Shown one piece after another: positions 1 to 6,576 of a stretch of DNA of 8,659 nucleotides. The notes under the pieces are model-generated. The model was not told the DNA's origin and searched no databases. It saw only the letters and a program-made list of their open reading frames with translations. Numbering within the stretch: the first letter of the stretch is position 1; each line of letters begins with the position of its first letter. The DNA is from Phycisphaerae bacterium (GTDB lineage: Bacteria > Planctomycetota > Phycisphaerae > SM23-33): positions 1-8,659 of the forward strand of contig JALHTV010000028.1 in assembly GCA_022866005.1 (NCBI GenBank), in the 5' to 3' direction. The position numbers and the translations under genes are program-made.

Positions 1-701
1 AGTTTCTGGCGGCCCTGGCCGGCGTGACCGACCCGCAAGAGAAGCGCCGCATCATCGGAGGCCAGTTCATCGAGGCTTTTAAAACCGCGGCCAAGTCCAT
101 TCCCAACGCCCGCTGGCTGGCCCAGGGCACGCTGTACCCTGACGTGATCGAGTCGGGTGAGTCTCTAGCGGGCCAGGCCGCGAGCATCAAGCTGCACCAC
201 AATGTCGGCGGGCTGCCGGCGGAGCTGGGCTTTGAGCTTATCGAACCGCTGCGCGACCTGTTCAAGGACGAGGTCCGCCGCGTGGGCGAGCTGCTGGGCC
301 TGCCCGAGCAGATCGTCTGGCGGCATCCGTTCCCCGGTCCCGGCCTGGCGGTGCGGTGCGTGGGCGAGGTGACGCGCGAGCGTCTGGACATCCTCCGCAA
401 GGCCGACAACATCCTCCTGGAGGAGATCGTGGCGAGCGGCCTGTACCGCAAGACCGCCCAGACGTTCGCGGTGCTGCTGCCGGTCCGCTCGGTGGGCGTG
501 ATGGGCGATGCGCGGACCTACGAGAACGTCGTCGCCATCCGCTCGGCTGACACGGCCGACTTCATGACCGCGGACTGGTCGCGGATTCCCTACGACGTGC
601 TGGCCACCATCTCCAACCGCATCATCAACGAGGTCCGCGGGGTCAACCGCGTGGTGTACGACATCTCCTCCAAGCCCCCGGCCACAATCGAGTGGGAGTA
701 A
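1..701 (+). CDS. guaA: GMP synthase (glutamine-hydrolysing), C-terminal part, 5' end outside window
   Basis: Makes GMP from XMP, ATP and glutamine, the last step of guanine nucleotide synthesis in the cytoplasm. The reading frame is open from base 3, so the GTG at 24 is an internal valine (…LAGVTDPQEKRR) and the true start lies left of the window. About 232 of the usual ~510-520 residues are present: the end of the ATP-pyrophosphatase domain and the whole C-terminal dimerisation domain. Family landmarks in order are WLAQGTLYPDVIES, IKLHHNVGGLP, the RHPFPGPGLAVR loop, LPVRSVGVMGD and the characteristic C-terminus KPPATIEWE. The glutamine amidotransferase domain and the SGGVDS P-loop would lie upstream. 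The visible part is intact. It is followed by a heptamer array and a possible promoter, so it is probably transcribed separately from gnd. Confidence 0.97.
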   Translation, partial: FLAALAGVTDPQEKRRIIGGQFIEAFKTAAKSIPNARWLAQGTLYPDVIESGESLAGQAASIKLHHNVGGLPAELGFELIEPLRDLFKDEVRRVGELLGLPEQIVWRHPFPGPGLAVRCVGEVTRERLDILRKADNILLEEIVASGLYRKTAQTFAVLLPVRSVGVMGDARTYENVVAIRSADTADFMTADWSRIPYDVLATISNRIINEVRGVNRVVYDISSKPPATIEWE

Positions 702-710
702 CAGCATTGC

Positions 711-745
711 CAATCGGCAATTGAGAATCGGCAATCGGCAATTGT
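711..745 (+). repeat. Heptamer array 1, five CAATYGG-like units
   Basis: Five consecutive 7-bp units lie just after the guaA stop: CAATCGG, CAATTGA, GAATCGG, CAATCGG, CAATTGT. The same unit recurs at 4657-4682 (opposite orientation) and 5079-5113 (same orientation). ATTGCC at 706-711 can pair with GGCAAT at 716-721 as a 6-bp hairpin with a 4-nt loop. The array is AT-richer than its surroundings and strictly intergenic. Function is unknown; it resembles a dispersed genome-wide intergenic repeat. Confidence 0.85.
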
Positions 746-755
746 TCCGGCCCTC

Positions 756-783
756 TTGAAATCCGTGGGGAAATGTCTAGGAT
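756..783 (+). promoter_or_regulatory. Possible sigma70-type promoter upstream of gnd
   Basis: TTGAAA (756-761) matches the -35 consensus at 5 of 6 positions. It is followed after 16 bp by TAGGAT (778-783), which keeps the first T, second A and last T of the -10 box. Initiation near 790 would leave a leader of about 30 nt before the gnd ATG, carrying AGGAG at 808-812. No operator-like palindrome is evident beyond a weak CCGTG/CACGG pair at 763-767 and 785-789. Promoter consensus in this lineage is uncertain, so this is a weak call. Confidence 0.33.
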
Positions 784-820
784 TCACGGTCCCGTTGACA
801 CTTGAACAGGAGCGTACGCC

Positions 821-2275
821 ATGCCCGAAGCGACTGCGGATATCGGACTCATCGGCCTGGCCGTGATGGGCCAGAACCTCGTGCTGAACATGGCCGACCA
901 CGGCTTTACGGTGGCCGTGTTCAACCGCACGGTCTCCAAGGTGGACGACTTCCTGGCCGGAGAGGCCAAGGGCAAGACGATCCTAGGGGCGCATTCCATC
1001 GAGGAGTTCACCCGCCTGCTCAGGAAGCCCAGGCGGGTGATGCTGATGGTCAAGGCCGGCGAGGCCGTGGACGACTTCATCGAGAAGCTGCTGCCGGTCT
1101 TAGAGGACGGGGACGTCATCATCGACGGCGGCAACAGCAACTTCCAGGACTCCATCCGCCGCACCAAGTACGTCGAGAGCAAGGGCAAGCTGTACATCGG
1201 CACGGGCGTCTCGGGCGGGGAGGAGGGCGCCCGCCACGGCCCCAGCCTGATGCCCGGCGGCTCCCCGGCGGCCTGGCCGCACATCCAGCGCGTCTTCCAG
1301 GCGGTCGCCGCCAAGGTCGACGGGGTGCCCTGCTGCGACTGGGTGGGCGAGAACGGCGCCGGCCACTTCGTCAAGATGGTCCACAACGGCATCGAGTACG
1401 GTGACATGCAGCTCATCTGCGAGGCCTATTCGATGATGCAGGCTGCTGGGCTGACGGCGGCGGAGATGCACGAGGTCCTCGCCGAATGGCACAAGGGCGA
1501 GCTGAACAGCTACCTCATCGAGATCACCCGCGACATCCTAGCCAAGACGGACGACGAAACCGGCCAGCCCATGGTGGACGTGATCCTGGACACCGCGGGG
1601 CAGAAAGGCACGGGCAAGTGGGCGGTCATGACCGCCCTGGACGCCGGCATGCCGCTGACGCTGATCGCCGAGGCGGTCTTCGCGCGGTGCCTGTCGGCCA
1701 TCAAGGAGGAACGCGTGGTCGCCTCCAAGCTCCTCCGCGGACCCAAGGCCACCTTCCGCGGCGACCGCGCCACATTCGTCGAGGACATCCGCCAGGCCCT
1801 GTACGCCAGCAAGATCTGCTCCTACGCCCAGGGCTATCAGCTCATGCGGGCCGCGGCGGAGGAGTACGGCTGGAACCTCAACTACGGCGGCGTGGCCATG
1901 ATCTGGCGCGGCGGGTGCATCATCCGCAGCCAGTTCCTCGGCAAGATCAAAGAGGCCTTCGACCGCAGGGCGGGCCTGGTGAACCTGCTGCTGGACCCCT
2001 ATTTCAAGCGGGCCGTCGGCAAGGCCCAGTCGGCCTGGAGGCGGACGGTCACCAAGGCCGTCAAGATGGGCATCCCCGTGCCGGCGTTCAGCTCGGCGCT
2101 GGCGTTCTACGACGGCTACCGCCGCGAGCGCCTGCCCGCCAACCTCCTCCAGGCCCAGCGCGACTACTTCGGCGCGCATACCTACGAGCGCGTGGACAAG
2201 CCGCGGGGTCAATTCTTCCACACCAACTGGACCGGCACCGGCGGCGCGATCACGGCCAGCACGTATACCGTCTAA
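821..2275 (+). CDS. gnd: 6-Phosphogluconate dehydrogenase, decarboxylating
   Basis: Oxidises 6-phospho-D-gluconate to D-ribulose 5-phosphate, CO2 and NADPH (cytosolic pentose phosphate pathway). The protein is 484 residues, close to the long dimeric form of about 470-480. The N-terminal Rossmann fold shows GLIGLAVMG at residues 9-17 and NRT at 35-37 (the Arg suits NADP 2'-phosphate). Substrate and catalytic motifs are DGGNSNF (102-108), GVSGGEEGARHGPSLMPGG (129-147) and GAGHFVKMVHNGIEYGDMQ (179-197). Lys185 and Glu192 sit where the catalytic Lys/Glu of the family lie. The all-helical C-terminal domain has TAGQKGTGKW, MIWRGGCIIRSQFL and the tail AHTYERVDKPRGQFFHTNW. The ATG start has AGGAG 8 bp upstream. 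The gene heads a run with uxaE and the SDR, so it is probably co-induced with sugar-acid catabolism. No damage seen. Confidence 0.97.
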   Translation: MPEATADIGLIGLAVMGQNLVLNMADHGFTVAVFNRTVSKVDDFLAGEAKGKTILGAHSIEEFTRLLRKPRRVMLMVKAGEAVDDFIEKLLPVLEDGDVIIDGGNSNFQDSIRRTKYVESKGKLYIGTGVSGGEEGARHGPSLMPGGSPAAWPHIQRVFQAVAAKVDGVPCCDWVGENGAGHFVKMVHNGIEYGDMQLICEAYSMMQAAGLTAAEMHEVLAEWHKGELNSYLIEITRDILAKTDDETGQPMVDVILDTAGQKGTGKWAVMTALDAGMPLTLIAEAVFARCLSAIKEERVVASKLLRGPKATFRGDRATFVEDIRQALYASKICSYAQGYQLMRAAAEEYGWNLNYGGVAMIWRGGCIIRSQFLGKIKEAFDRRAGLVNLLLDPYFKRAVGKAQSAWRRTVTKAVKMGIPVPAFSSALAFYDGYRRERLPANLLQAQRDYFGAHTYERVDKPRGQFFHTNWTGTGGAITASTYTV

Positions 2276-2303
2276 CCCCCCGGCACTAGGCGGAAGGGAT
2301 GGC

Positions 2304-3803
2304 ATGTTGGTCCACGTCAACGAACTGAACAAGCTGCTGAACCTGGAAGTCTACCCCGCCAGCCTGTCTGAGGCCGGACCGGTGATATACTTCCTCGCCC
2401 GCCGCGGGCGCAAGGGTGAAAAGCTCGTCGGCTGTGTGGGCAAGGGCACCATCAAAGGCGAAAAGGCCAGCTCTCTGGACGGCAAGGATGTCCGGGTCGG
2501 CCCGACCGACCACGCCAACGCGGACGCCATCCGCCAGGCCCTGCCCTGGACGGCCCCGCGCTGCATGGGCCTGGCGACCAGCGTGGGCCTGGGCGACCGC
2601 CTGGGCCTGGCCACCCCTGGCCACATCCGCGCGATCCGCGCCGCTGGAGCCGGCCTGAAACCGTTCTTCGCCCAGCAGTCCATCCGCGAGATGACCCGCA
2701 CCCAGCGCACGCCCGAGCAGGTGATGGACTGCGCGACCTTCGGCGTGCTCCAGGAAGGTTACCGCGAAGGCTTCGGCAGCGACGGCGACCACGTCCAGAG
2801 GCTCCAGGACCTGGACGGTGTGGCGGCGGTGGGGTTCACGATGTTCACCATCGACCCCGGCCCGCACGTGGTCAACCAGGCCGACGCGATGAGCCCAGCC
2901 GAGCTGGCCCAGCACTATGCGGCACTGGACTGGAAGACCCTGGATAGCTCGCCGGCGGCGATGACCAGGGCCTACACCGGCCGGAAGTTCAAGTTGGCCG
3001 ATGGCACGTGCCTCGGCTTTGACGAGCAGGCCTTCCTGCGGGCGGCGGTCAAGTACGGCTCGGCCATCGCGCACGTGGCCAAGATGCACCGGCGGCTGGC
3101 GGCGCTGTGCAAGCGGCCGTTCGAGCTGGAGGCGTCGGTGGACGAGACCGAGAGCGTCACCACGCCCGCGGAGCACTACTTCTTCGCGGCGGAGCTCAAG
3201 CGCCTGGGCGTGACGTGGGTGTCCATGGCCCCGCGGCTTGTGGGCCGGTTCGAGAAGGGCGTGGATTATATCGGCGACCTGGACGTCTTCCGCACCAGCT
3301 TCGCCCAGCACGTGGCCGTCATGCAGACGCTGGGCCCGTACAAGATCTCCATCCACTCCGGCAGTGACAAGTTCAGCATCTACCCGCTGGTCGCCGAGCT
3401 CACCGACGGGCTGGCGCACCTCAAGACCGCGGGCACCAGCTACCTGGAGGCCGTCCGGGCCATCAGCCGCATCGACGCGGGCCTGTTCCGGGAGATCTAC
3501 GACTTCGCCCGCGCCCGCTACGAGACGGACAAGGCCAGCTACCACGTCTCCGCCGACATGGCCAAGGTCCCGCCGGTCAGCAAGCTCCGCGACGAGCAGT
3601 TGCCGGCGTCGCTGGACCAATTCGACACGCGGCAGATGCTGCACGTGACATTCGGCTCGGTCCTGACGGCCGAGGGTGGTGAGAAGTTCCGCAAGCGATT
3701 CTACGCGGCCTTGGAGGCCCAGGAAGAAGTGCACTACGAGGTGCTGGCCAAGCACATCGGCCGGCACGTGGCGCCGTTCGTCCCCTACGCTAAGAACCGT
3801 TGA
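2304..3803 (+). CDS. uxaE: Tagaturonate 3-epimerase, UxaE family
   Basis: Predicted to interconvert D-tagaturonate and D-fructuronate, linking galacturonate breakdown to the mannonate branch. The activity was described for the Thermotoga maritima family member. The protein is 499 residues, normal for the family, soluble and without a signal peptide. Recognisable family blocks are LGDRLGLATPGHIRA, SIREMTRTQRTP (126-137), EGYREGFGSDGDHV (150-163), FELEASVDETE (273-283) followed by EHYFF (290-294), SIHSGSDKFSIYP (349-361) and HLKTAGTSYLEAVR (from 372). The many conserved Asp, Glu and His residues (for example D159, D161, H162, E281, H291, H351) fit a metal-dependent sugar-acid epimerase, but I cannot assign ligands. 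The start ATG at 2304 has a GGAAGGGA ribosome site 4-5 bp upstream and lies 28 bp after gnd, consistent with one transcript. An older label would be 'hypothetical protein/altronate oxidoreductase-like', which fits less well than UxaE. Confidence 0.88.
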   Translation: MLVHVNELNKLLNLEVYPASLSEAGPVIYFLARRGRKGEKLVGCVGKGTIKGEKASSLDGKDVRVGPTDHANADAIRQALPWTAPRCMGLATSVGLGDRLGLATPGHIRAIRAAGAGLKPFFAQQSIREMTRTQRTPEQVMDCATFGVLQEGYREGFGSDGDHVQRLQDLDGVAAVGFTMFTIDPGPHVVNQADAMSPAELAQHYAALDWKTLDSSPAAMTRAYTGRKFKLADGTCLGFDEQAFLRAAVKYGSAIAHVAKMHRRLAALCKRPFELEASVDETESVTTPAEHYFFAAELKRLGVTWVSMAPRLVGRFEKGVDYIGDLDVFRTSFAQHVAVMQTLGPYKISIHSGSDKFSIYPLVAELTDGLAHLKTAGTSYLEAVRAISRIDAGLFREIYDFARARYETDKASYHVSADMAKVPPVSKLRDEQLPASLDQFDTRQMLHVTFGSVLTAEGGEKFRKRFYAALEAQEEVHYEVLAKHIGRHVAPFVPYAKNR

Positions 3804-3824
3804 TCCCCAGCAGGGAGAACTCTT

Positions 3825-4646
3825 ATGACCCAAAACCTCTTCGACGTGGCCGGCAAGTGCGTCGCGATTACCGGCGGGGCGGGGATTCTGTGCGGCGAGA
3901 TGGCCAAGGCGCTGGCCGCCGCGGGTGCCAAGGTGGCCGTGCTGGACTTCAACGTCGACGGCGCGATGGCGGTCTGCAAGCAGATCACCGACGCCGGCGG
4001 CTCAGCCGTGGCGGTCAAGGTGAACGTCCTGAAGCCCCAGGAGGTCCAGGCCGCCTTCGACGAGACGGTCAAGAAGCTGGGGCGCGTGGACGTGCTGGTC
4101 AACGGCGCCGGCGGCAACAAGAAGGAGGCTTCCTGCGTGCCGCCGACGACCTTCTTCGACCTGCCGGCCGAGGCGTTCCGCTGGGTGCTGGACCTGAACT
4201 TCATGGGCACGGTGCTGCCCAGCCAGGTCTTCGGGCGGCACATGGCCGAGCGCGGCGAGGGGAACATCATCCACATCTCGTCGATGAACGCCCTGCGCCC
4301 GCTGACGAACATCGCCGCCTACAGCGGCGCCAAGGCCGCGGTGAGCAACTTCACGCAGTGGCTGGCGGTCTACATGGCCACGCGGCACTCCCCCCACATC
4401 CGCGTGAACGCCATCGCCCCGGGCTTCTTCCTGACCGAGCAGAACCGCTTCCTGCTGACCGACCAGACCTCCGGCAAGCTCACCGCCCGCGGGCAGACGA
4501 TCATCGCCCACACGCCGCAGGCGCGCTTCGGTGAGCCGGGGGACCTCATCGGCGCGCTGCTGTTCCTCGCGAGCGACGCCAGCCGCTTCGTCACCGGCGT
4601 GGTCCTGCCCGTCGATGGCGGGTTCAGTGCGTTCTCCGGAGTGTGA
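3825..4646 (+). CDS. uxuB: SDR-family fructuronate reductase (D-mannonate oxidoreductase type)
   Basis: A classical short-chain dehydrogenase of 273 residues. It has the cofactor loop TGGAGILCG (16-24), Asp41 at the end of the second strand (favouring NAD(H)), NGAG at 93-96, catalytic Ser153 and the Tyr166-x3-Lys170 pair, and the family end VDGGF. The insertion around FFLTEQNRFLLTDQTSGKLTARGQTIIAHTPQARFG and the exact ending GGFSAFSGV are features I associate with SDR-type UxuB (Bacillus YjmF-like), which reduces D-fructuronate to D-mannonate. It starts 21 bp after uxaE with AGGGAG upstream. UxaE would supply its substrate, so context supports the specific role. The alternative is a gluconate 5-dehydrogenase-like SDR acting on another sugar acid. 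Reading frame intact. Confidence 0.8.
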   Translation: MTQNLFDVAGKCVAITGGAGILCGEMAKALAAAGAKVAVLDFNVDGAMAVCKQITDAGGSAVAVKVNVLKPQEVQAAFDETVKKLGRVDVLVNGAGGNKKEASCVPPTTFFDLPAEAFRWVLDLNFMGTVLPSQVFGRHMAERGEGNIIHISSMNALRPLTNIAAYSGAKAAVSNFTQWLAVYMATRHSPHIRVNAIAPGFFLTEQNRFLLTDQTSGKLTARGQTIIAHTPQARFGEPGDLIGALLFLASDASRFVTGVVLPVDGGFSAFSGV

Positions 4647-4656
4647 CAACATTGAC

Positions 4657-4682
4657 GATTTCCGATTGCCGATTGCCAATTG
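4657..4682 (-). repeat. Heptamer array 2, left flank of the four-helix-bundle gene
   Basis: Read on the minus strand this is CAATTGG, CAATCGG, CAATCGG, AAATC: three full units of the same heptamer found after guaA, in the opposite orientation to the other two arrays. Bases 4662-4676 are an exact 15-nt inverted match to 5078-5092 on the far side of the small gene. The array begins 10 bp after the SDR stop. Confidence 0.85.
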
Positions 4683-4707
4683 AAGCACCCGCCGAGAGGA
4701 CGAGCAG

Positions 4708-5070
4708 GTGACGCCGAAAGAGATGCAGAGAAGAACGCGGGAGTTGGCCCTGCGGGTGGTGAAGCTGGCCTCGTCACTACCGAAGAATCGCACGGGCGAC
4801 GTGTTCGCGCGGCAATTGGTCCGCTGTGGGACAAGTGTGGCGGCCAACTATCGCTCGGCCTGCCGGGCCCGATCCCACGCCGAGTTCCTGGCCAGGCTCG
4901 GCTTGGTTGAGGAAGAAGCAGACGAGACAGTCTTCTGGATCGAGCTGGCCGTCGACGCTGGCCTGGCTGCCCGCCCGAGGGTTGCGAACCTGCTGACTGA
5001 GGGCAACGAAATCCTGGCGATTGTCACGGCCTCGCGCAAGACAGCCAAGTCTAGGAGCAGGACAGACTGA
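4708..5070 (+). CDS. Four-helix-bundle protein (S23 / 23S rRNA intervening-sequence protein family)
   Basis: A protein of 120 residues, the usual length for this family, first known from ORFs inside 23S rRNA intervening sequences and related to the Avd accessory protein of diversity-generating retroelements. Molecular role unknown; family members form small oligomeric helical bundles and may bind nucleic acid. Visible signature: RQLVRCGTSVAANYRSA (residues 35-51), the family's 'QL.R..TSI.AN..EA'-type block, then RARSHAEFLARL and EEEADETVFWIEL (68-80). The C-terminus is basic (SRKTAKSRSRTD). The start is GTG at 4708, chosen because GAGAGGA at 4694-4700 is 7 bp upstream; the next ATG (4723) lacks such a site. 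The gene sits alone between two inverted heptamer arrays inside a metabolic gene run, which suggests insertion. No reverse transcriptase is nearby. Confidence 0.85.
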   Translation: MTPKEMQRRTRELALRVVKLASSLPKNRTGDVFARQLVRCGTSVAANYRSACRARSHAEFLARLGLVEEEADETVFWIELAVDAGLAARPRVANLLTEGNEILAIVTASRKTAKSRSRTD

Positions 5071-5078
5071 GGTGCGAG

Positions 5079-5113
5079 CAATCGGCAATCGGCATTCGGC
5101 AATTGGCAATTGG
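5079..5113 (+). repeat. Heptamer array 3, right flank of the four-helix-bundle gene
   Basis: Exactly five 7-bp units: CAATCGG, CAATCGG, CATTCGG, CAATTGG, CAATTGG. It starts 8 bp after the stop of the four-helix-bundle gene and ends 14 bp before the preferred start of the HAD gene. The unit order grades from CAATCGG to CAATTGG. Bases 5078-5092 pair exactly with 4662-4676, so the small gene is bracketed by an inverted repeat of 15 bp. Confidence 0.88.
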
Positions 5114-5127
5114 TAGGGTGCAGAGAA

Positions 5128-6018
5128 ATGGCCACGCATTTTGACGCGATGAAGAAGCTCAAGAAGACCAAGGATTTCTTCGTTGGGATCGATTCCGACG
5201 GCTGCGCGTTCGACACGATGGAGATCAAGCACAAGGAGTGCTTCATCCCTAACATCATCAACCACTGGGAGCTCCAGGCCGTCAGCAAGATGGCCCGCGA
5301 GGCGGCGGAGTTCGTCAACCTCTACAGCCAGTGGCGCGGCATCAACCGCTTTCCCGCGCTGGTGATGACCGTCGACCTGCTGGCCGAGCGCCCCGAGGCC
5401 GTCGAACGCGGCTATCGGCCCATGGACATGACCTCGCTGCGCGACTGGATCCAGCGCGAGAGCGCCCTGGGCAACCCGGCGCTGGAGGCCGAGGTCAAGA
5501 AGACCGGCGACGCGATCCTCACCCGCGCGCTGGTGTGGTCCAAGGCCGTCAACGCCGACGTCGCGAAGATCGTCCGCAACGTGCCCCCCTTCCCCCACGT
5601 GCGCGAAAGCCTGGAGAAGCTCGCCCCCCTGGCCGACATCATGTGCGTCTCGGCGACCCCCGGCGAGGCCCTCAAGCGCGAGTGGCAAGAGCACGACATC
5701 GCCAGGTACACCGCCCTCATCGCCGGCCAGGAGATGGGCAGCAAGAAGGAACACCTCCAGTACGCTGCGGCGGGCAAGTACGACGGCGACCACATCCTGA
5801 TGGTCGGTGACGCCCCGGGCGACATGCAGGCCGCCAGGGCCAACGGGGCCGTGTTCTTCCCCGTCAACCCCGGCAACGAGAGCGATAGCTGGAAACGCTT
5901 GGTTGAGGAAGGCATCGACCGGTTCCTTGCGGGTACGTTCCGCGGCGGCTACGAGGAAAAGCTCATCGCCGAGTTCACGTCCTACCTGCCCTCGGTCCCG
6001 CCGTGGAAGAAGGGCTGA
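5128..6018 (+). CDS. HAD-superfamily hydrolase, substrate unknown
   Basis: A protein of 296 residues, probably a cytosolic phosphatase with a large helical (C1-type) cap. Motif I is GIDSDGCAFDTM, with Asp22 as likely nucleophile and Asp24 as general acid/base. Motif II is the Ser of MCVSATPG (Ser175), motif III a Lys in GSKKEHL (206/207), and motif IV GDAPGDM (Asp228, Asp232). All catalytic positions are present. The cap, roughly residues 31-165, carries the uncommon stretches EIKHKECFIP and REAAEFVNLYSQWRGINRFP, so this is a defined subfamily rather than a generic phosphoglycolate phosphatase. The ATG at 5128 is chosen over a TTG at 5110 because the TTG lies inside the heptamer array and adds no conserved residues; the ribosome site is modest (AGGG or GAGA). 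It follows the hexuronate genes on the same strand, so a sugar-phosphate or sugar-acid-phosphate substrate is plausible but unproven. Its last ~70 bp recur downstream at 6501-6576. Confidence 0.85.
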   Translation: MATHFDAMKKLKKTKDFFVGIDSDGCAFDTMEIKHKECFIPNIINHWELQAVSKMAREAAEFVNLYSQWRGINRFPALVMTVDLLAERPEAVERGYRPMDMTSLRDWIQRESALGNPALEAEVKKTGDAILTRALVWSKAVNADVAKIVRNVPPFPHVRESLEKLAPLADIMCVSATPGEALKREWQEHDIARYTALIAGQEMGSKKEHLQYAAAGKYDGDHILMVGDAPGDMQAARANGAVFFPVNPGNESDSWKRLVEEGIDRFLAGTFRGGYEEKLIAEFTSYLPSVPPWKKG

Positions 6019-6112
6019 TCTCCCACGTCCCGATAGATTAGGATATGCGTTGGCTGGCCTCCGATGCGGTCCAGCGGACAGAGCACGGAGTCAGCCGGAA
6101 AAGGATAGGCCA

Positions 6113-6541
6113 GTGAGTGAGCTTCGCAGTTGCTGCGGGTTCCGGTGCGATCTGTGCCCTGCTTACCGGGAGAATGTTACCGGTCCGGAGCATCAGCGTC
6201 GGATCGCCGAGGGATGGAGGACCCTTTACGACATCAAGGGCGTCGGCCCGGACGACGTCTATTGCGACGGCTGCCGCGACATGCGGCCTGAAGCCAGACG
6301 CGTCGATGTCCGCTGCAAGGTGCGCCCCTGTGTTCTGGGGCGCGGCTTGGCTCACTGCGGCCAGTGCCCCGACTACCCGTGTGCCACGATGAAGCACCTG
6401 CCGCAGACTCGGGGCCAGGTCGAGCAGTGGACCGGCCGGGCGCTGAGCGACCAGGAGTACCGGCTGTTCGTCCACCCGTACGAGTCCACCCCCTTCCTCG
6501 CCGCGGAGCGTACGAGGAAAGGCTCATCGCCGAATTCATGA
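6113..6541 (+). CDS. DUF3795 cysteine-rich protein with altered C-terminus
   Basis: A protein of 142 residues, function unknown. It shows the DUF3795 pattern: an N-terminal CCGFRCDLCPAY (C7, C8, C12, C15), a second CxxC (C51, C54), C68 and C73, then HCGQCPDYPC (C82, C85, C90). These clusters suggest a bound metal, probably zinc, or an Fe-S site. The start is GTG at 6113 with AAGGA at 6101-6105; the frame is open further left only because it overlaps the HAD gene. The DUF3795-like sequence ends with YRLFVHPYESTPFLAA at about residue 131. The last ~11 residues (ERTRKGSSPNS) are encoded out of frame by the duplicated HAD tail, so the natural end has probably been replaced. The DUF3795 core may still be functional. 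The call on the core is firm; the effect of the changed tail is unknown. Confidence 0.78.
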   Translation: MSELRSCCGFRCDLCPAYRENVTGPEHQRRIAEGWRTLYDIKGVGPDDVYCDGCRDMRPEARRVDVRCKVRPCVLGRGLAHCGQCPDYPCATMKHLPQTRGQVEQWTGRALSDQEYRLFVHPYESTPFLAAERTRKGSSPNS

Positions 6542-6576
6542 CCTACCAGCCCTGCACCCCGTGGAAGAGGAAATAG
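6501..6576 (+). pseudogene. Degenerate second copy of the 3' end of the HAD gene
   Basis: In the third frame relative to the DUF3795 gene, 6508-6576 reads AYEERLIAEFMTYQPCTPWKRK and stop. The HAD protein ends GYEEKLIAEFTSYLPSVPPWKKG and stop. By eye, 6501-6553 matches 5940-5992 at about 45 of 53 bases, then one codon is missing and the GTGGAAGA block matches again up to the stop. Similarity begins abruptly near 6501 and stops at the stop codon. No start codon, catalytic motif or ribosome site goes with this fragment. It is a gene remnant or a duplicated 3' end, not a gene. Confidence 0.75.

Noticed and set aside
795..800. Exact TTGACA just upstream of gnd as a -35 box
   Set aside because: A -10 box at normal spacing would fall on the gnd start codon, leaving no leader; the TTGAAA/TAGGAT pair further left fits better.
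1486..2332. Long open frames overlapping gnd on both strands
   Set aside because: Arg/Pro/Gly-rich translations without motifs, lying over an unambiguous gnd coding sequence.
2286..3833. Long minus-strand open frame (515 codons) opposite uxaE
   Set aside because: It is a shadow of GC-rich codon bias: the protein is a low-information Arg/Gly/Val/His-rich mix with no motif, opposite a clear uxaE.
4708..5070. Diversity-generating retroelement, because the four-helix-bundle family includes Avd
   Set aside because: There is no reverse transcriptase, template/variable repeat pair or C-type lectin target gene in the window.
4657..5113. CRISPR-like array from the regular repeats
   Set aside because: The units are contiguous 7-mers without spacers, and no cas genes are present.
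5110..5127. TTG at 5110 as start of the HAD gene
   Set aside because: It lies inside the heptamer array and lacks a ribosome site; the ATG at 5128 gives a sensible N-terminus.
6019..6112. Promoter or small RNA in the gap between the HAD and DUF3795 genes
   Set aside because: Only a TAGGAT-like hexamer near 6039 without a matching -35 box; no stable hairpin evident.
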